From contig NC_092868.1 in assembly GCF_032062135.1 (NCBI RefSeq), positions 51,665,798 to 51,729,797 of the forward strand: a stretch of 64,000 bases of DNA. Reading direction: 5' to 3'. This document shows positions 13,313-24,400 of the stretch, in pieces. Each line of letters opens with the position of its first letter. Within the stretch, counting starts at the first letter, position 1. Below the pieces are notes generated by a model that did not search any database, was not told the origin of the DNA, and saw nothing but the letters and a program-made list of their open reading frames with translations. The position numbers and the translations under genes are program-made. This DNA is from Pyxicephalus adspersus. Its lineage: Eukaryota; Chordata; Amphibia; Anura; Pyxicephalidae.

Positions 13313-13655
13313 GAGCAGCATGGTGACTCAGAGGTTAGCTCTTTGGCAGCACTAGTTCCCGGGTTTGAATCTCAGCCAGGGCACTTATCTGCATGGAGTT
13401 TGCAGGTTCTCCCTGTGTTTGCGTGGGTTTCCTCCGGGTACTCTGGTTTCCTCCCACATTCCAAAAACATGCAGTTAGGTTAATTGGCTTCCCCCCAAAA
13501 TTGACCTTAGACTATGTTAATAAGATATGACTGTGGTAGGAACATTAGATTGTTAGGGAGGGATAGATCCCTCCTTTGAGGGACAGCTAGTGAAAGGACT
13601 ATGGACTTTGTACAGCGCTGTGTAATATGTTGGTGCTATATAAATACTGTATAAA
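13313..13655 (+). mobile_element. full-length tRNA-derived SINE (V-SINE-like central domain)
   Basis: The 5' tRNA-like part has an A-box-like GGTGACTCAGAGGTTAGC and a B-box-like GGGTTTGAATC. The central block is GCATGGAGTTTGCAGGTTCT then GTTTGCGTGGGTTTCCTCC, resembling the conserved core of vertebrate V-SINEs. The 3' part is TTTGTACAGCGCTGTGTAAT to CTATATAAATACTGTATAA. Other copies: 26,358-26,612 (inverted), 12,835-12,995 and 55,575-55,692 (3' fragments). Confidence 0.8.
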
Positions 13656-14174
13656 TTTATAAAACAGATTTTTCGGTTGGTTCAGTATGTTTTAGATTTC
13701 ATTTGATTTTACTATTAGATTCATTTTCTAAAATTCCTCCACTCCAGAACAGATGTTTTTCTCCAGACACGTTTGATACTGAACCTGCATGATGTGTCTA
13801 TGGCTGATGCATTTTGTGGAAGGCCCCCTTCTTTACACCTTGCCCCTGAGGAAGTTGTGTCTTCCCTGAAACACATCAACCATTGATACACATGGAATGA
13901 AAAATTAAAGTGTTAGTGGGAAACCATCCAATATAGATCAGAAGGAATTTCAAAATACCACTTTAATAAGTCTATGGCTTTTATATTCTTGTGAGTGCTT
14001 TTACCTATTTTTTATTAAATGAAAGCAGTGTACATACTAATCCAATAACCAATGTGTATTTTATGCTAAAGGAAAAAAAAACTTTGCAAGTTTGGCCTAA
14101 GTAGTGTGAAGGTGGTTTCTTTATCATCTTTTCTCTGACTTGATAATCTTCTTTTTTACCAGTTGAGGAACTTA

Positions 14175-14700
14175 ATGAGGAAGTAAACCCAAAAACCACC
14201 TAAAACAAAAAAATAAACTTACCTTCAATCCCCCAGGGCAGTCGATCCATCTGAAGGTCTCTTCCATCAGGTCTTGCGTCGTCCTGGCCGGTGCACTAGG
14301 CGTGGCCATCTTCTCTCCTGGGTTCTTCTTCCTATGTCACCCAACGCAGGCACAAGATCAGGTGACGTAGAGGGAAAAAAAACTTCCTGCTCTCACTGCG
14401 TATGCGTGAGATCAGCCAATCCTTTCCCATCTGGCGAAAGGGCTCCTTCTGCGCATGCCTGAGATCCTCCCCCAAGAGCCTCCTGAGATGCGTGACGTAG
14501 GTATCCCAGGAGGCTCTGCGCCCCCATTCAGTCTTCATTGCCTAGGCGATTGGGAAATAAGGGGGCGGTGCTGCACCCTTTTTTTAAAAAACAAAAAGAA
14601 AAAAAAAGGATGTTGCACCTAAAAAAAAAAAAAAAAACAGAATTTTTTCCCTAAATAAAAGGGTAGACAACCCTAGGGGGTAGAGTTGAGGTACGCTTTC
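14175..14700. mobile_element. dispersed non-autonomous element, family A copy 1
   Basis: Shares with 31,735-32,100 and 39,900-40,335 an ordered set of blocks: TTACCTT, GTCTTGCG, GGCCATCTT, GTCACCCAA, GATCAGC, TTCTGCGCATGC, GTGACGTAGGTATCCCAGGA, GGCTCTGCG and a T-rich or oligo-A/T zone. The ends in the 40-kb copy look like short inverted repeats (AAAGTGGAAGTAAA / TTTAGGTCTGCTTT). No protein is encoded. Its CpG content mimics a CpG island. Confidence 0.65.
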
Positions 14701-14959
14701 TATGGACTCTTTATATATTGAATCTGCAGCATGTCTCTATGGCCAAGATCCCTTCCTCAGGCCCTGCCCTCGAGGAATCTCAGACCCCCCCCCCGACTTA
14801 AAAGGTCCAATCAGAGGAATTTTAGAGGTACAATTTGAAGTGTAAAGCTTTTATATGCTTATGAGAGGTTTTATTTATTTTATTTTGAAAAGTATTTTTT
14901 TATTTGCTTAACGAATATTAAAAAGAAAGTTTTTTTTTTAATATTAATACCCAGTAGTT

Positions 14960-15075
14960 TTTGTGTTTTTCTTAGATTGCAAGCTCCTCTCATTGTTCGT
15001 ATACGTCTGTATTTTCCAAACCCTTTATAATGTACTGCACTATGTAATATGTTCGTGCTAAATAAATACAATTTA
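14960..15075. repeat. SINE-like repeat tail
   Basis: CTTAGATTGCAAGCTCCTCT, TTGTTCGTATACGTCTGTAT, TAATGTACTGCACTATGTAA and GTGCTAAATAAATAC match the family listed at 11,510. It sits 200 bp upstream of the promoter's GC boxes. Confidence 0.65.
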
Positions 15076-15289
15076 ATAATTATCACTTAAAAACTATATA
15101 TATATATTCTCTCTATAAATTACACAGAAATGTTGCACATTTTATGTTTATATTTACAAATATCGATGTATTAGGATTCCTGTCAGACCCATCATTACCA
15201 TTCATGGCCGTTTCCATGGTAACAGATTATATCCTCTTATTTAATTCTCACATGTGTGAACACGGAAGTCTCTGGGGGGTCACAGGCGG

Positions 15290-15668
15290 TGGAGGTGACA
15301 CACGTCGGTGATTTGTGGCCGCCAACCAGCCGGTATTAGCCCGGGACAGCCATACACGTCTCCCGCCTCCCTTCCCGCCTCTCCCTGCTCCCGCCGCCTC
15401 AGGCCGCCTTCTCTACTTAGTCCCCGCCCACACAGCTGCTCGCCACACGCCATAACCCCGCCCCTTTGCGGAGGACGCCGTTCTAAACACGTCTGTCATA
15501 TTAAGCTCCGCCCACGTCACGCCCACTAGTCCTCAGTTCGTAGTTGTTCTGCTTAGGTCTATTACCATACGTCCCGCCCCCGTCTCTGCGTCATTCCGTA
15601 TGCTTGACGTGTACGTGCCCACTGATCCCAGTGATGGACCCAGCTGCAAGAATTGCTGTTAGTCCAAC
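15290..15668 (+). promoter_or_regulatory. WRAP73: WRAP73 CpG-rich promoter and 5' UTR
   Basis: This is the most CpG-dense stretch of the window. It contains repeated GC boxes (CCCGCC, CCCCGCCC, CTCCGCCC, GTCCCGCCCC between about 15,360 and 15,585) and CRE-like half-sites (CACGTCACG near 15,515; TTGACGT near 15,604). No TATA box stands out, so a housekeeping-type dispersed start is likely. The arrangement could also drive a divergent minus-strand transcript, as expected if TP73 lies upstream, but no such transcript can be shown here. The exact start site is unknown. Confidence 0.75.
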
Positions 15669-15672
15669 ATGA
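15634..15672 (+). promoter_or_regulatory. 12-codon upstream ORF whose stop overlaps the WRAP73 start codon (ATGA)
   Basis: An ATG at 15634 opens 12 codons and ends at TGA 15670-15672. The main ATG is 15669-15671, so the two share ATGA. It acts as a uORF only if transcription starts upstream of 15634, which the GC-box positions make plausible. Overlapping stop and start can favour reinitiation or repress translation. Confidence 0.5.
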
Positions 15673-15737
15673 ACTTCTCCGAGGTGTTCAAGCTGTCCAA
15701 TCAGCTGTGCAGGTTCTCCCCCAACGGGAGGTATCTG
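15669..15737 (+). CDS. WRAP73: WRAP73 coding exon 1 (res. 1-23)
   Basis: Encodes [10 protein letters not shown] through SPNGRYL, the conserved WRAP73 N-terminus. It ends in phase 0 at CTG followed by a GTGAGT donor. It lies at the 3' edge of the CpG-rich promoter. The next exon is 3.5 kb downstream. Confidence 0.93.
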
Positions 15738-18700
15738 GTGAGTGTACTGGGCTGCAGAGGGCAGGCTGGGTGTCGTGGTGCCTGTGGAGTTCAGGGAGCG
15801 TTCAGGTGCAATTCTTTGCTGAGTGAACATAGCTTGGGGAGGGGTGACCTACAATACCTGTATAGTGCACGTGACCCTTCAGCTTGGGGTATCAGAGGTC
15901 ACCTGACCTCCCTGAGCTGCAGCTGTCTCCCAGCACCTGCTGATGTAGTTGTAGCCTTGTCTATGCATGCAGGTGCACTACAGTGTCATGTGATGCCATG
16001 GTGGCATTGATAGGGATTGAATGCAACTGTCAGATTTTGTGATCCCTGCCCCCCCAGACTGTCAGGAGCACTTACAGGTTGTCACATGACCTAATGCAGC
16101 CGACACCAAGGGCAGAGTGACCCTGATCACCTCCAGGTATGAGATCCAGTAAAACCCTGCAACGTGAGAGCAACATTAAATTCTGCCCCCATTGCCCCTG
16201 ATTGCTATAGATCAGGATTCGTCCAGGGGTTACTGGGGGTTCCTTGAACAATTTGTGACTCTCTGGTCTGTTTAAGTAAGGGGTGTCAGACTCTGGCCCG
16301 CAATTTTCTTTTCTTTGGCCCCAAAGTAATCCTAAATATAAATTGCACGTGGCCTTACGCTGCATTGAAATAGCGCTGCTACTATAATTCCCGGCATCAC
16401 TCCCGTCTATAGACCAGCGGACTCTCTGCCTATGCGTGGCCCCGCATTGGACTGTTTTATAGACGCAAGTAATTCCGGGAATTTTAGTAGCGGCACTATT
16501 TCAATGAAGAGGGAGTTTCAGCGGCGGCCACTCATAGGATTTAGCTCTGCATTGGCAGCGTCTGGCATTTCCAGCACTCCCCCTCAGCTGTACTTTTCCT
16601 TGCTACTCCAAGGCATGGACTTGAATGGTTGGATTTTCATAGAAGAATATTGTTATTATTATTGTTAGCCTGTGCAAAAATGTTACCATTGAAATATAAC
16701 TCTGAAGGCTACAAATAGAGAAAGAGGCAAAGGATTTTTTCTTAAATTTTTTTTTTTTTTTTTGCCTCTTTCCTTATTATAAGCTTGTTCCAGATTAAAT
16801 GTGAAGCAAAACCTCTTTTTTTCTATATGAAAAGGGTTTATATCTAATGAGAAGGAAAAATTTCCTCAATTTTATCAATAAATTTCAAGGTTGCCCCGCG
16901 ACTTTGTCTAAGTTTTTAATTTTGAGTTTGACACCCCTGGTTTAAGTGACACCAATGATCCTATTGGCTCTCTGTTGGCATTCTTCCCAATCGCCAGCAA
17001 TGTAAGAGGAATTCTTCCCACTGACCACCACACTAATGTACTCTGAGCTGTGTAGATCAGTGGTCTGCGAAAAAAATTGTACAATATTTGCAATTTTTAT
17101 GTTTTATTAAGTAAACAAAAATAATATTCTCATAAATCTTAATATTCTGAATGACAATTCTCACCTTTATTTTGCACCAAGTTCATGAACTGTACTAGAG
17201 AGGGAAAAACAATTGAGGCGCAGCGTGACGTCAGTGTAGTATTAAGTTGTATGAGACAACCATTGCCGAGCCGTACGCTTCAGTATTGTTTCCACTATTA
17301 CAACAGTCACCCCGCTCCACCAATACCGATTCTCATCCCATTGTTTTTTTTTACTTGTTTTTTTCTCAGATTGTCTTTTAGGTAAGTATGACCTTATCTG
17401 TGTATTTCCTTTACCTGCTATATTTAATAGCATCAAATAGTTTGACTTTGATAACTATCATTTCTTGTTTGGTCTTAGAATGAAATAAACCCATAATGAG
17501 GGAGAAAAACCAAACAAATTTGCATTTCTTTAGTAATACCAAAGATAATGCAACTAATGATAATAGTAACAATAGTAATACTTCACCTAACCATGAGCTG
17601 ATCAATGAATCAGAGCTGCCACAGTCCTTGTCAGCACCATTAGGACGATCATTAATATACAAATGTATTTATTTAAAAAAAAAAAAAATTCATCTTAATG
17701 GTCCACAGCATTTAAAATGATGAATTTAGTGGTCCGTGAGGTCTGAAAGGTTGGCGACCGCTGGTGTTTATAATAATTATACAGGGGGTTCAACAAGGTC
17801 TTGTTATTTTAAGGGTTCCCCATGTTACAAAGGTCGAAATACATGAATTGGTAATACTTATTGAAGGACCCATTCACACTGGCATCATTGTCAACACAGC
17901 AACATTTACAAATGACCTTATGGCTTCAGTTTACATCAATGCAAACTCATTCTGGATGCTATAGTGTATCACTGTACGGCACATAGAAATAAAAAGGCTT
18001 CAATGGAAATAGATAGTCCACGGCGCAGCCCAGTGCAAGTTAAAAAATGTCTCATCCCAACCATGGCAGGTGTGGCCGATGTCGCCATGAATCCTGCATC
18101 CAGATCACAGTGGTGACGTCACCTATTGGTCTATAGGAATGCAACTCTGCAGATCAGAGGACCTGTCAATGCATTCTGAATGATCTTAAACTGATGTCAT
18201 CCGCATGTCCTTAAAGCCCATTAACACAGACCCCCAATTCTATAATAAATCATCCCTGGAAAGACCAGCAATAAATCTCCAACCACTGGGGGAGCAATTT
18301 TAATTATTTAATTGTTTAGGATTCAGGATTGATTTATTATTCAATTGGTGGCCACTAAACCCTGACTCAACTTCAGTACCACCCAAAAACATGCGAGCAG
18401 TTACTGAAGTGTTGGGTGGTGCGCCGGGCTAAAAGGGGCCGGGGGAGAACACTGATTTTTTTTTTTAATCTTCATGAAGCTTGCAAGCATAAGAAGTTGA
18501 CCTGTCATTTCCTCAACCCGAATCTGACCATAGCTATACTGTAGGCCCAGTTGCCCGATTCATGTATGACTAATAGCTTTGGGACGGTTGTTCTTTTGAG
18601 TTTTCCAATCGATCAGGCCGGACATTATTGCCGAAAAGGGCCAGGCGATGTCCCTTCTGCAATAATCTTTCCTAACTGTCTGATCACTCTAGGTTTCTTG

Positions 18701-21430
18701 CAATAAAGTTTAGTTGCTCATGCGTATACCCAGCTTTAGTTGCCAGGGAAACCCAGCAATTCCCTGTGTGTCCCGGGGATGAATTGTGTCACCCGGGCAC
18801 AACTAATTAAGATGGCAGAAGATTCAGGAAGGCGGTGGCACCCTGCGCTGGAACGCAGTGAGTTGTACAACTTGATTTCACAAGGACGCTGTTTTTTTTT
18901 TTTTTTCACAATACAATCCTTTCTGTTACCCATCCAAGTCCAATCAACCAATCAAATCCTGAACAACATTTTCAATATCCTGTATATATAGAAGTTCCAA
19001 AAGACAGCCAACTAGTGGATTCATCTTTTCACAGTTCACAAGTTTCACTGCAGTTAGGAAAATAGGTGCTGGGGCTGCATTTATCCTGAGATATGTATTG
19101 AGTTTGAATATTCTTATTGAAGTCAAACTATACCAGTTATATATATTTCTGACCCTCCCATTCATGTATTGCCTTCAATTTTAGTTCTTTTAAATCATTA
19201 ATTTCTTTTTTTTTCCCACAGGCATCCTGTGTACAATACAGACTTGTCATTCGTGATGTCAGCACCCTGCAGATTCTACAGTTGTACACGTGTCTGGACC
19301 AGATCCAGCATGTCGAGTGGTCCTCAGACTCTATGTTCATCATGTGTGCTATGTACAAGAGAGGGATTGTACAGGTATGTTATTGATGATTTCCCTATTT
19401 GTTATGGGACCCATATTAGTGCCATGGTTTGTGCTGAGGAATTTCAAATTCAAAGAGAAGAATTTGTATGCAAAGAAACGTTTCGGCCCTTTATGCTTGT
19501 GTGTAAGGCTATATACACACGTGCAATAATTGTCGCTGGACACTTTCACGATCCTTACCAACAACAAAAGGCTGCACCGCGCATTATTAAGCGATGTACA
19601 TACAGCACCATTCTGCTCCATAGTGAGGAGGGGGAGAACAACGGAGCGGCACCCCGCTGCACACTCCCCCTTCTTCACTTCTATTACGATCGTTCATCGT
19701 CCATGAATCTGCCAGGACGGTTGTTCGGGTACTGTACACACGCAAGATTTTCCTCCGATATAAGCCCTGAGCTGATTATCGGATGTGAACCATTGCACAT
19801 GTGTACCTAGCCTAAAGCTACGTACACACGTCAGATTTTTATTGCCCGATAATCGGCATCGGCCAATTATCGGGCGAAAATCTGCCGTGTGTACAGTCGG
19901 TGTCGTCCATCGTCCGGACGAGCGACCTGCCGGATCCACGGACGATGGACGACAGCCGATCGTAATGAAAGTGAAGGGGAGAGCGCGCAGCAGGGTGCCG
20001 CTCCGTCGCTCTCCCCCTCCCCTCTCCATAGAGCATGAACGGTGCTGTATGTACAGCACCGTTCATGCATCGTGCACTCCCTTGTCGTTGGAAAGGATCG
20101 TGAAAGATCCTTTCCAACGACAAAAATTGGCAGTGTGTACGCAGCTTTAGTCAGGCACGTTTAAGATAAGATAAGTTTCTGTAATGGAGGGAGCCGTTAT
20201 CTCTTTACATTAGCTGTTAGGTTAGTTGCAGTGTAGTGCTGATGTAGCAATGTATGAAAGTGAACCTTTGCAGCCAATATGCAGGGGAGAGGCCTTGCAC
20301 CAAATGTGCCAGTAGAAGTGCTGCTATCCTAGTCTGCCCAGTGTGCTTTATGGTAAAACCAGGTCACCATTGGAATTTTTTGATGGAACCTACAAGATTG
20401 CTTCAAGTGTACACCAGTTCACAAAAAGGACATTGTGGAACTGGAAGGAGTGCAGAGAAGGGCAACTAAACCAATAAAAGGAATGAAAGAACTCTGCTAT
20501 GAGGAGAGATTAGCTGAACCAAATCTATTCTCCCTTGAGAAGAGATGTATAAGGGAGGATATGATCACCTTGTATAAATATATAAATGGTCCATATAGAG
20601 AACTATTTTCCCAAAATATTCACTTTAAGCACAGGACAAGAGGGCACTCTTTGCATCTGGAGGAAAAGAAGTTTAAGCTCTGGATAAGGGATTCTTCACT
20701 GGTCTATGAAATGAGGTCAAGGTCTGTGGAATCAGCTCCCTCATGAAGTAGTTTTAGCAAGTTCTATAGAAGCTGGATGCTTTTCTAGAAGCACAGAATA
20801 TAACTGGAAATCAAAGTTTAAAGTAATGACTCCAGAAACTACTGATCTAGGGAACATCTGATTGCTTCACAGGATCAGGGAGGAAATTTTTTTCCACTGT
20901 TGGAGCATTGCACCAGGCTTTATTAGGGTTTATTTGCCTTCTTTTGAATCATCTGTGTATATATGATTCTACCTGGAATACGCAGGTTTACCTGTAAGTT
21001 TATTTCTCTGGTTCCACTTGATGGACTTGTCTGTTTTTCCACCTGACTAATTATATTACTAATCTTCTGCTCACCCAGTATGTCCACCATTCAGTGCATA
21101 CCAAGAAATCTTGCTTTACCATGTTGCCAGTACAGAAAAAAGCAAGGTGACATCTCCATCTGTGTAGTATGCAATGATGAGTTGAAGGGAAATAAGGCTA
21201 AACGCAAATAAGTCCTGTTAAAGACTGGGAGATTGTTGACGCTATCAGTAGCTCATTCTCACACAGAATGCATATGGTATATGTAAACGCATGTCTGATA
21301 TTTTAACACACATTTCCTGCCCAATTTTAGGCTGTGGTCCTGGCATTTCCCAGGCATCTTTTTAATGTAGAGCACTGCGTAATATGTTGGCACTATATTA
21401 ATCCTGTTTATTATTATTGCTATTATTATT

Positions 21431-21469
<39 letters not shown>

Positions 21470-24400
21470 TTTATTTCATCCTCAACTACAGTCACTACAT
21501 CTGTGCTACATACAATTTTCAGTGCTCTCCCCAGCCCGTTTTAACGGGGTGCACCACCCAGCACTTTTCAGTGACCGCCCGGCTGTTTTTGCATGGTTAC
21601 TGAAAAGCTGGATCACAATAGCTTCTTCCCACCCAGCTGGGGAAAATACTGTATTTTTTATTTTTAGGTTTAGATCTCTTTTTACAATGCATTGGTGCTC
21701 TAAAAGTGTTAAATAGAAATTCACGTGGCCCCAATTGACCTTGCCCTAGCCAATTGTCCATTTAGTGATTGTTTAATTGGTATAATAAACAAACAGCCCT
21801 TACATACACTTGTAGAAGAATTGTGCAATGATATTTTTCTGCTTGACTCTGTACTCTATGTAAAAGAATAACATAATCACAATACTTTGACTCTGTCAGG
21901 CACCGCAATGTGAAAACACAGCTGTTGTTCTATCCTAAAAAAGTATTCCACACAGTAAATGATAGACTTAAGAAATAATGGATTTTTCACCAGGTTGATG
22001 AATGGATGTTTTATACCAAATTTGAGCAGGTATGTAGCTTTGGAAATCTACAATCTGCAGAGGGAATGTCTTGAAGAACCACAAGCTCCATATCCTGGCC
22101 ACATTTTATCAATGGGCCACAAACCCCAGGATGCAAGAATCGCTTGGTTTTATTACAACATGCTTGACAAACTGTCCATGCGATCTTTTGTGTTGTGTTT
22201 TACAAATACTTAGCATAATTCAACAATAAACACAACAATTTTAAACAATCATAATTGGAAATTTAGACACTGAATACATTCAGATTTTTTGTAACATTTT
22301 TTAAACTTGGCAGCAAATACAGATACCTATACAAAAACAATATATGTTTGTAGGAACCCAAGTGGCCTAATTGCATGAATGGAGGATATTCATAGTGGAA
22401 GCTGGTGAGCAATGCTTACCAACGCACCTATCAACTTCCTGTCCTGTAATTACCTAAAGTGACAGGTTTGTTTATTAGGCAGACCTGCTAATGCTAAAGG
22501 ATCCCATACGTATGTGCTTCTGCTAATAGCCATAGAACTGGGTTTAGGAAGGCTGCTTTTTTGAGCTATCTGGCTGGTGGATTTGTCCATTTGTGGGCAC
22601 AAAATAGTTGTTTTGTGGCAAATTTTCCCAGACAGGCTATGTAGATCAGTAAAATATATCCCTACCTTTACCGGAGATACACTACATTATTATAGCACAA
22701 TAGACGGCAAACCTAAGGAGTAAGTAAATACTGAATAACCATGAAGTTTATTTTTCATTTAAACTTAATTAAGTTTATTTTTCATTCAAACATCATTAAA
22801 ACTCACATATATTTTATCTTTCCCATTGCATTATTTTTGCAGTGTTTGTATTCTAACTCTATTTTCAAAAAACATCCCATAGATATTTTACGTGAGCTCA
22901 TACACCTTTGGCCATTCCACTGCATTCTGACCCAACTTATCCACAACAAAACACAGCAAGTCAGTATTAGATGACCCAAAAGATGCTTCAGACTTCAATA
23001 ATATATTATAGTACGTTCAATATATGAACAAATGTTTGTGAACACCTAATCCCACTATGGACAATTGTGTGGACACTTTTCCAAATAATGAGTTTGGTTT
23101 TTACTTAGGTATACATGAGGCATACGAGCTACACAGTTATAGATAAATTTAATTTTCAACCATTTTGTAACATTTTGCAGAAGGTCTTTTTCTATTCCAG
23201 CATGGTGGCCCCTGTGCACAAAGTTTGGAGAAACTTTAGTGACCTGCACAGAGCCCCGACCTCAACCCTACTGAATACCTTTGATGTGAATGTGTGAATC
23301 AGCCATTATTATATACACAATCAATTCCAGACTTCACAAATTAGTTTTTTGCTAATTATACCGAAACTTTCCCCAGGCGCACTCCAAAATATATGAATAG
23401 CCTTTCAAGAACAGTGAAGGCTGCTATACCTACAAAGAATAGGTAGTGGTGGGGTGTTAAATATTAATGCCCTTGATTTTCAGAATGTGATGTTTATTAA
23501 AATATATATAGGTGTAATAATCAGGTGTTAGCAAACTTTTGGCCACAAGTATACAGAAGGTAAGGATTCTAGTTCCTAATCATAAAGATCATGCTTTGTT
23601 TCTTGTGAAATGTGTATGAGATTTCACCTCGGGTTTGCCCATCAACTAACGATCATCTAATACTTTTTTTTTATAGCAAAAATGATCCGTTGGGTTTGTG
23701 ATCTGAAGAATATTTTCAGCATCCAACTGAAGCTTATTATTTACTTCCTTTTGTTATTATTGATATGAATAGAAAACCAAGTCTGGTATATAGAAATAAA
23801 ATAGACCAATAATTATCATTCACAAAAAAATAAACAGATGTCATAGATTATTATTTCATGCACAAAAGAACAGTCGCACACTTCTGATACTTGGGAACAG
23901 GAACTTAATAAAGTGATTAAATACCTTACAAGTTTTGGTGATAACCCATGGTGGTCATACACAGGAAAAAATCTATTTTCTGTGTAGACGGTTTGCATTG
24001 ATTATCTGTGAATGCTTTTAAGAAAAACAATATCTTAATTTTAAAAGTGCAAGTCTGTTCAAAACTTTTTTTTGAACTTGAATGAAGTACTGAAGCATTA
24101 GAACCCTTTTTATGGCTGTCCTGGTAATGCTTGCACCAGTCAAGAAGTGAGGGAAAACCTGCGATGAGGACACGGCAAAAAGGCACTGATGGTTCCAGCC
24201 ATTTGCTATGCATTTGTTATTTTTTTGTCCCTGTTGTAGACTTTCCTCACTTTCTTTGAACCTAAAAAACTGGAGATGCCATTGCTGACCTAATAAAATT
24301 GGCTGTTTTTTAACACTTTGGCCTTTAGCATAAGTTGCTGACCTGTAACAAGTTTGCATTTGAGAAAAATTCAAAAAATATAGGACTGCATATTTACTCC

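Larger units (their letters stand above)
16200..17870. mobile_element. older dispersed repeat split by two hAT insertions
   Basis: The segments 16,205-16,277, 16,940-17,057 and 17,764-17,870 read in order like the uninterrupted copy at 55,985-56,240. Shared blocks are GGGGGTTCCTTGAACAATTT, GGCATTCTTCCCA, CCAGCAATGTAAGAGG, TTCTTCCCACTGACCA, then TAATTATA and GGGTTC. The gaps coincide with two insertions flanked by 8-bp duplications. Confidence 0.75.
15738..19221 (+). other. WRAP73: WRAP73 intron 1
   Basis: Bounded by GTGAGT and CCCACAG. The first 450 bp remain CpG-moderate and continue the promoter region. The rest is the nested hAT/older-repeat block, a family B fragment and a MITE remnant. 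No alternative exon was recognised. Confidence 0.85.

Noticed and set aside
14260..14540. CpG island or exon upstream of WRAP73
   Set aside because: The CpG-rich blocks recur at 31.8 and 40.0 kb, so it is a dispersed repeat.
1..15289. TP73 coding exons on the minus strand
   Set aside because: Expected from human synteny, but neither the N-terminal transactivation nor the DNA-binding domain sequences could be recognised; they may lie left of the window.
19229..19810. 193-residue open frame overlapping WRAP73 exon 2
   Set aside because: It is in a different frame from the real exon, crosses the donor at 19,375 and runs into a MITE.
19694..20150. Long open frames on both strands at 19.7-20.15 kb
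   Set aside because: They mirror each other because the DNA is a palindromic MITE; no protein family motif.
20254..20469. Small Cys-containing ORF before the LINE tail
   Set aside because: It shows spaced cysteines but no complete zinc-finger pattern, and overlaps the start of the LINE fragment in another frame.
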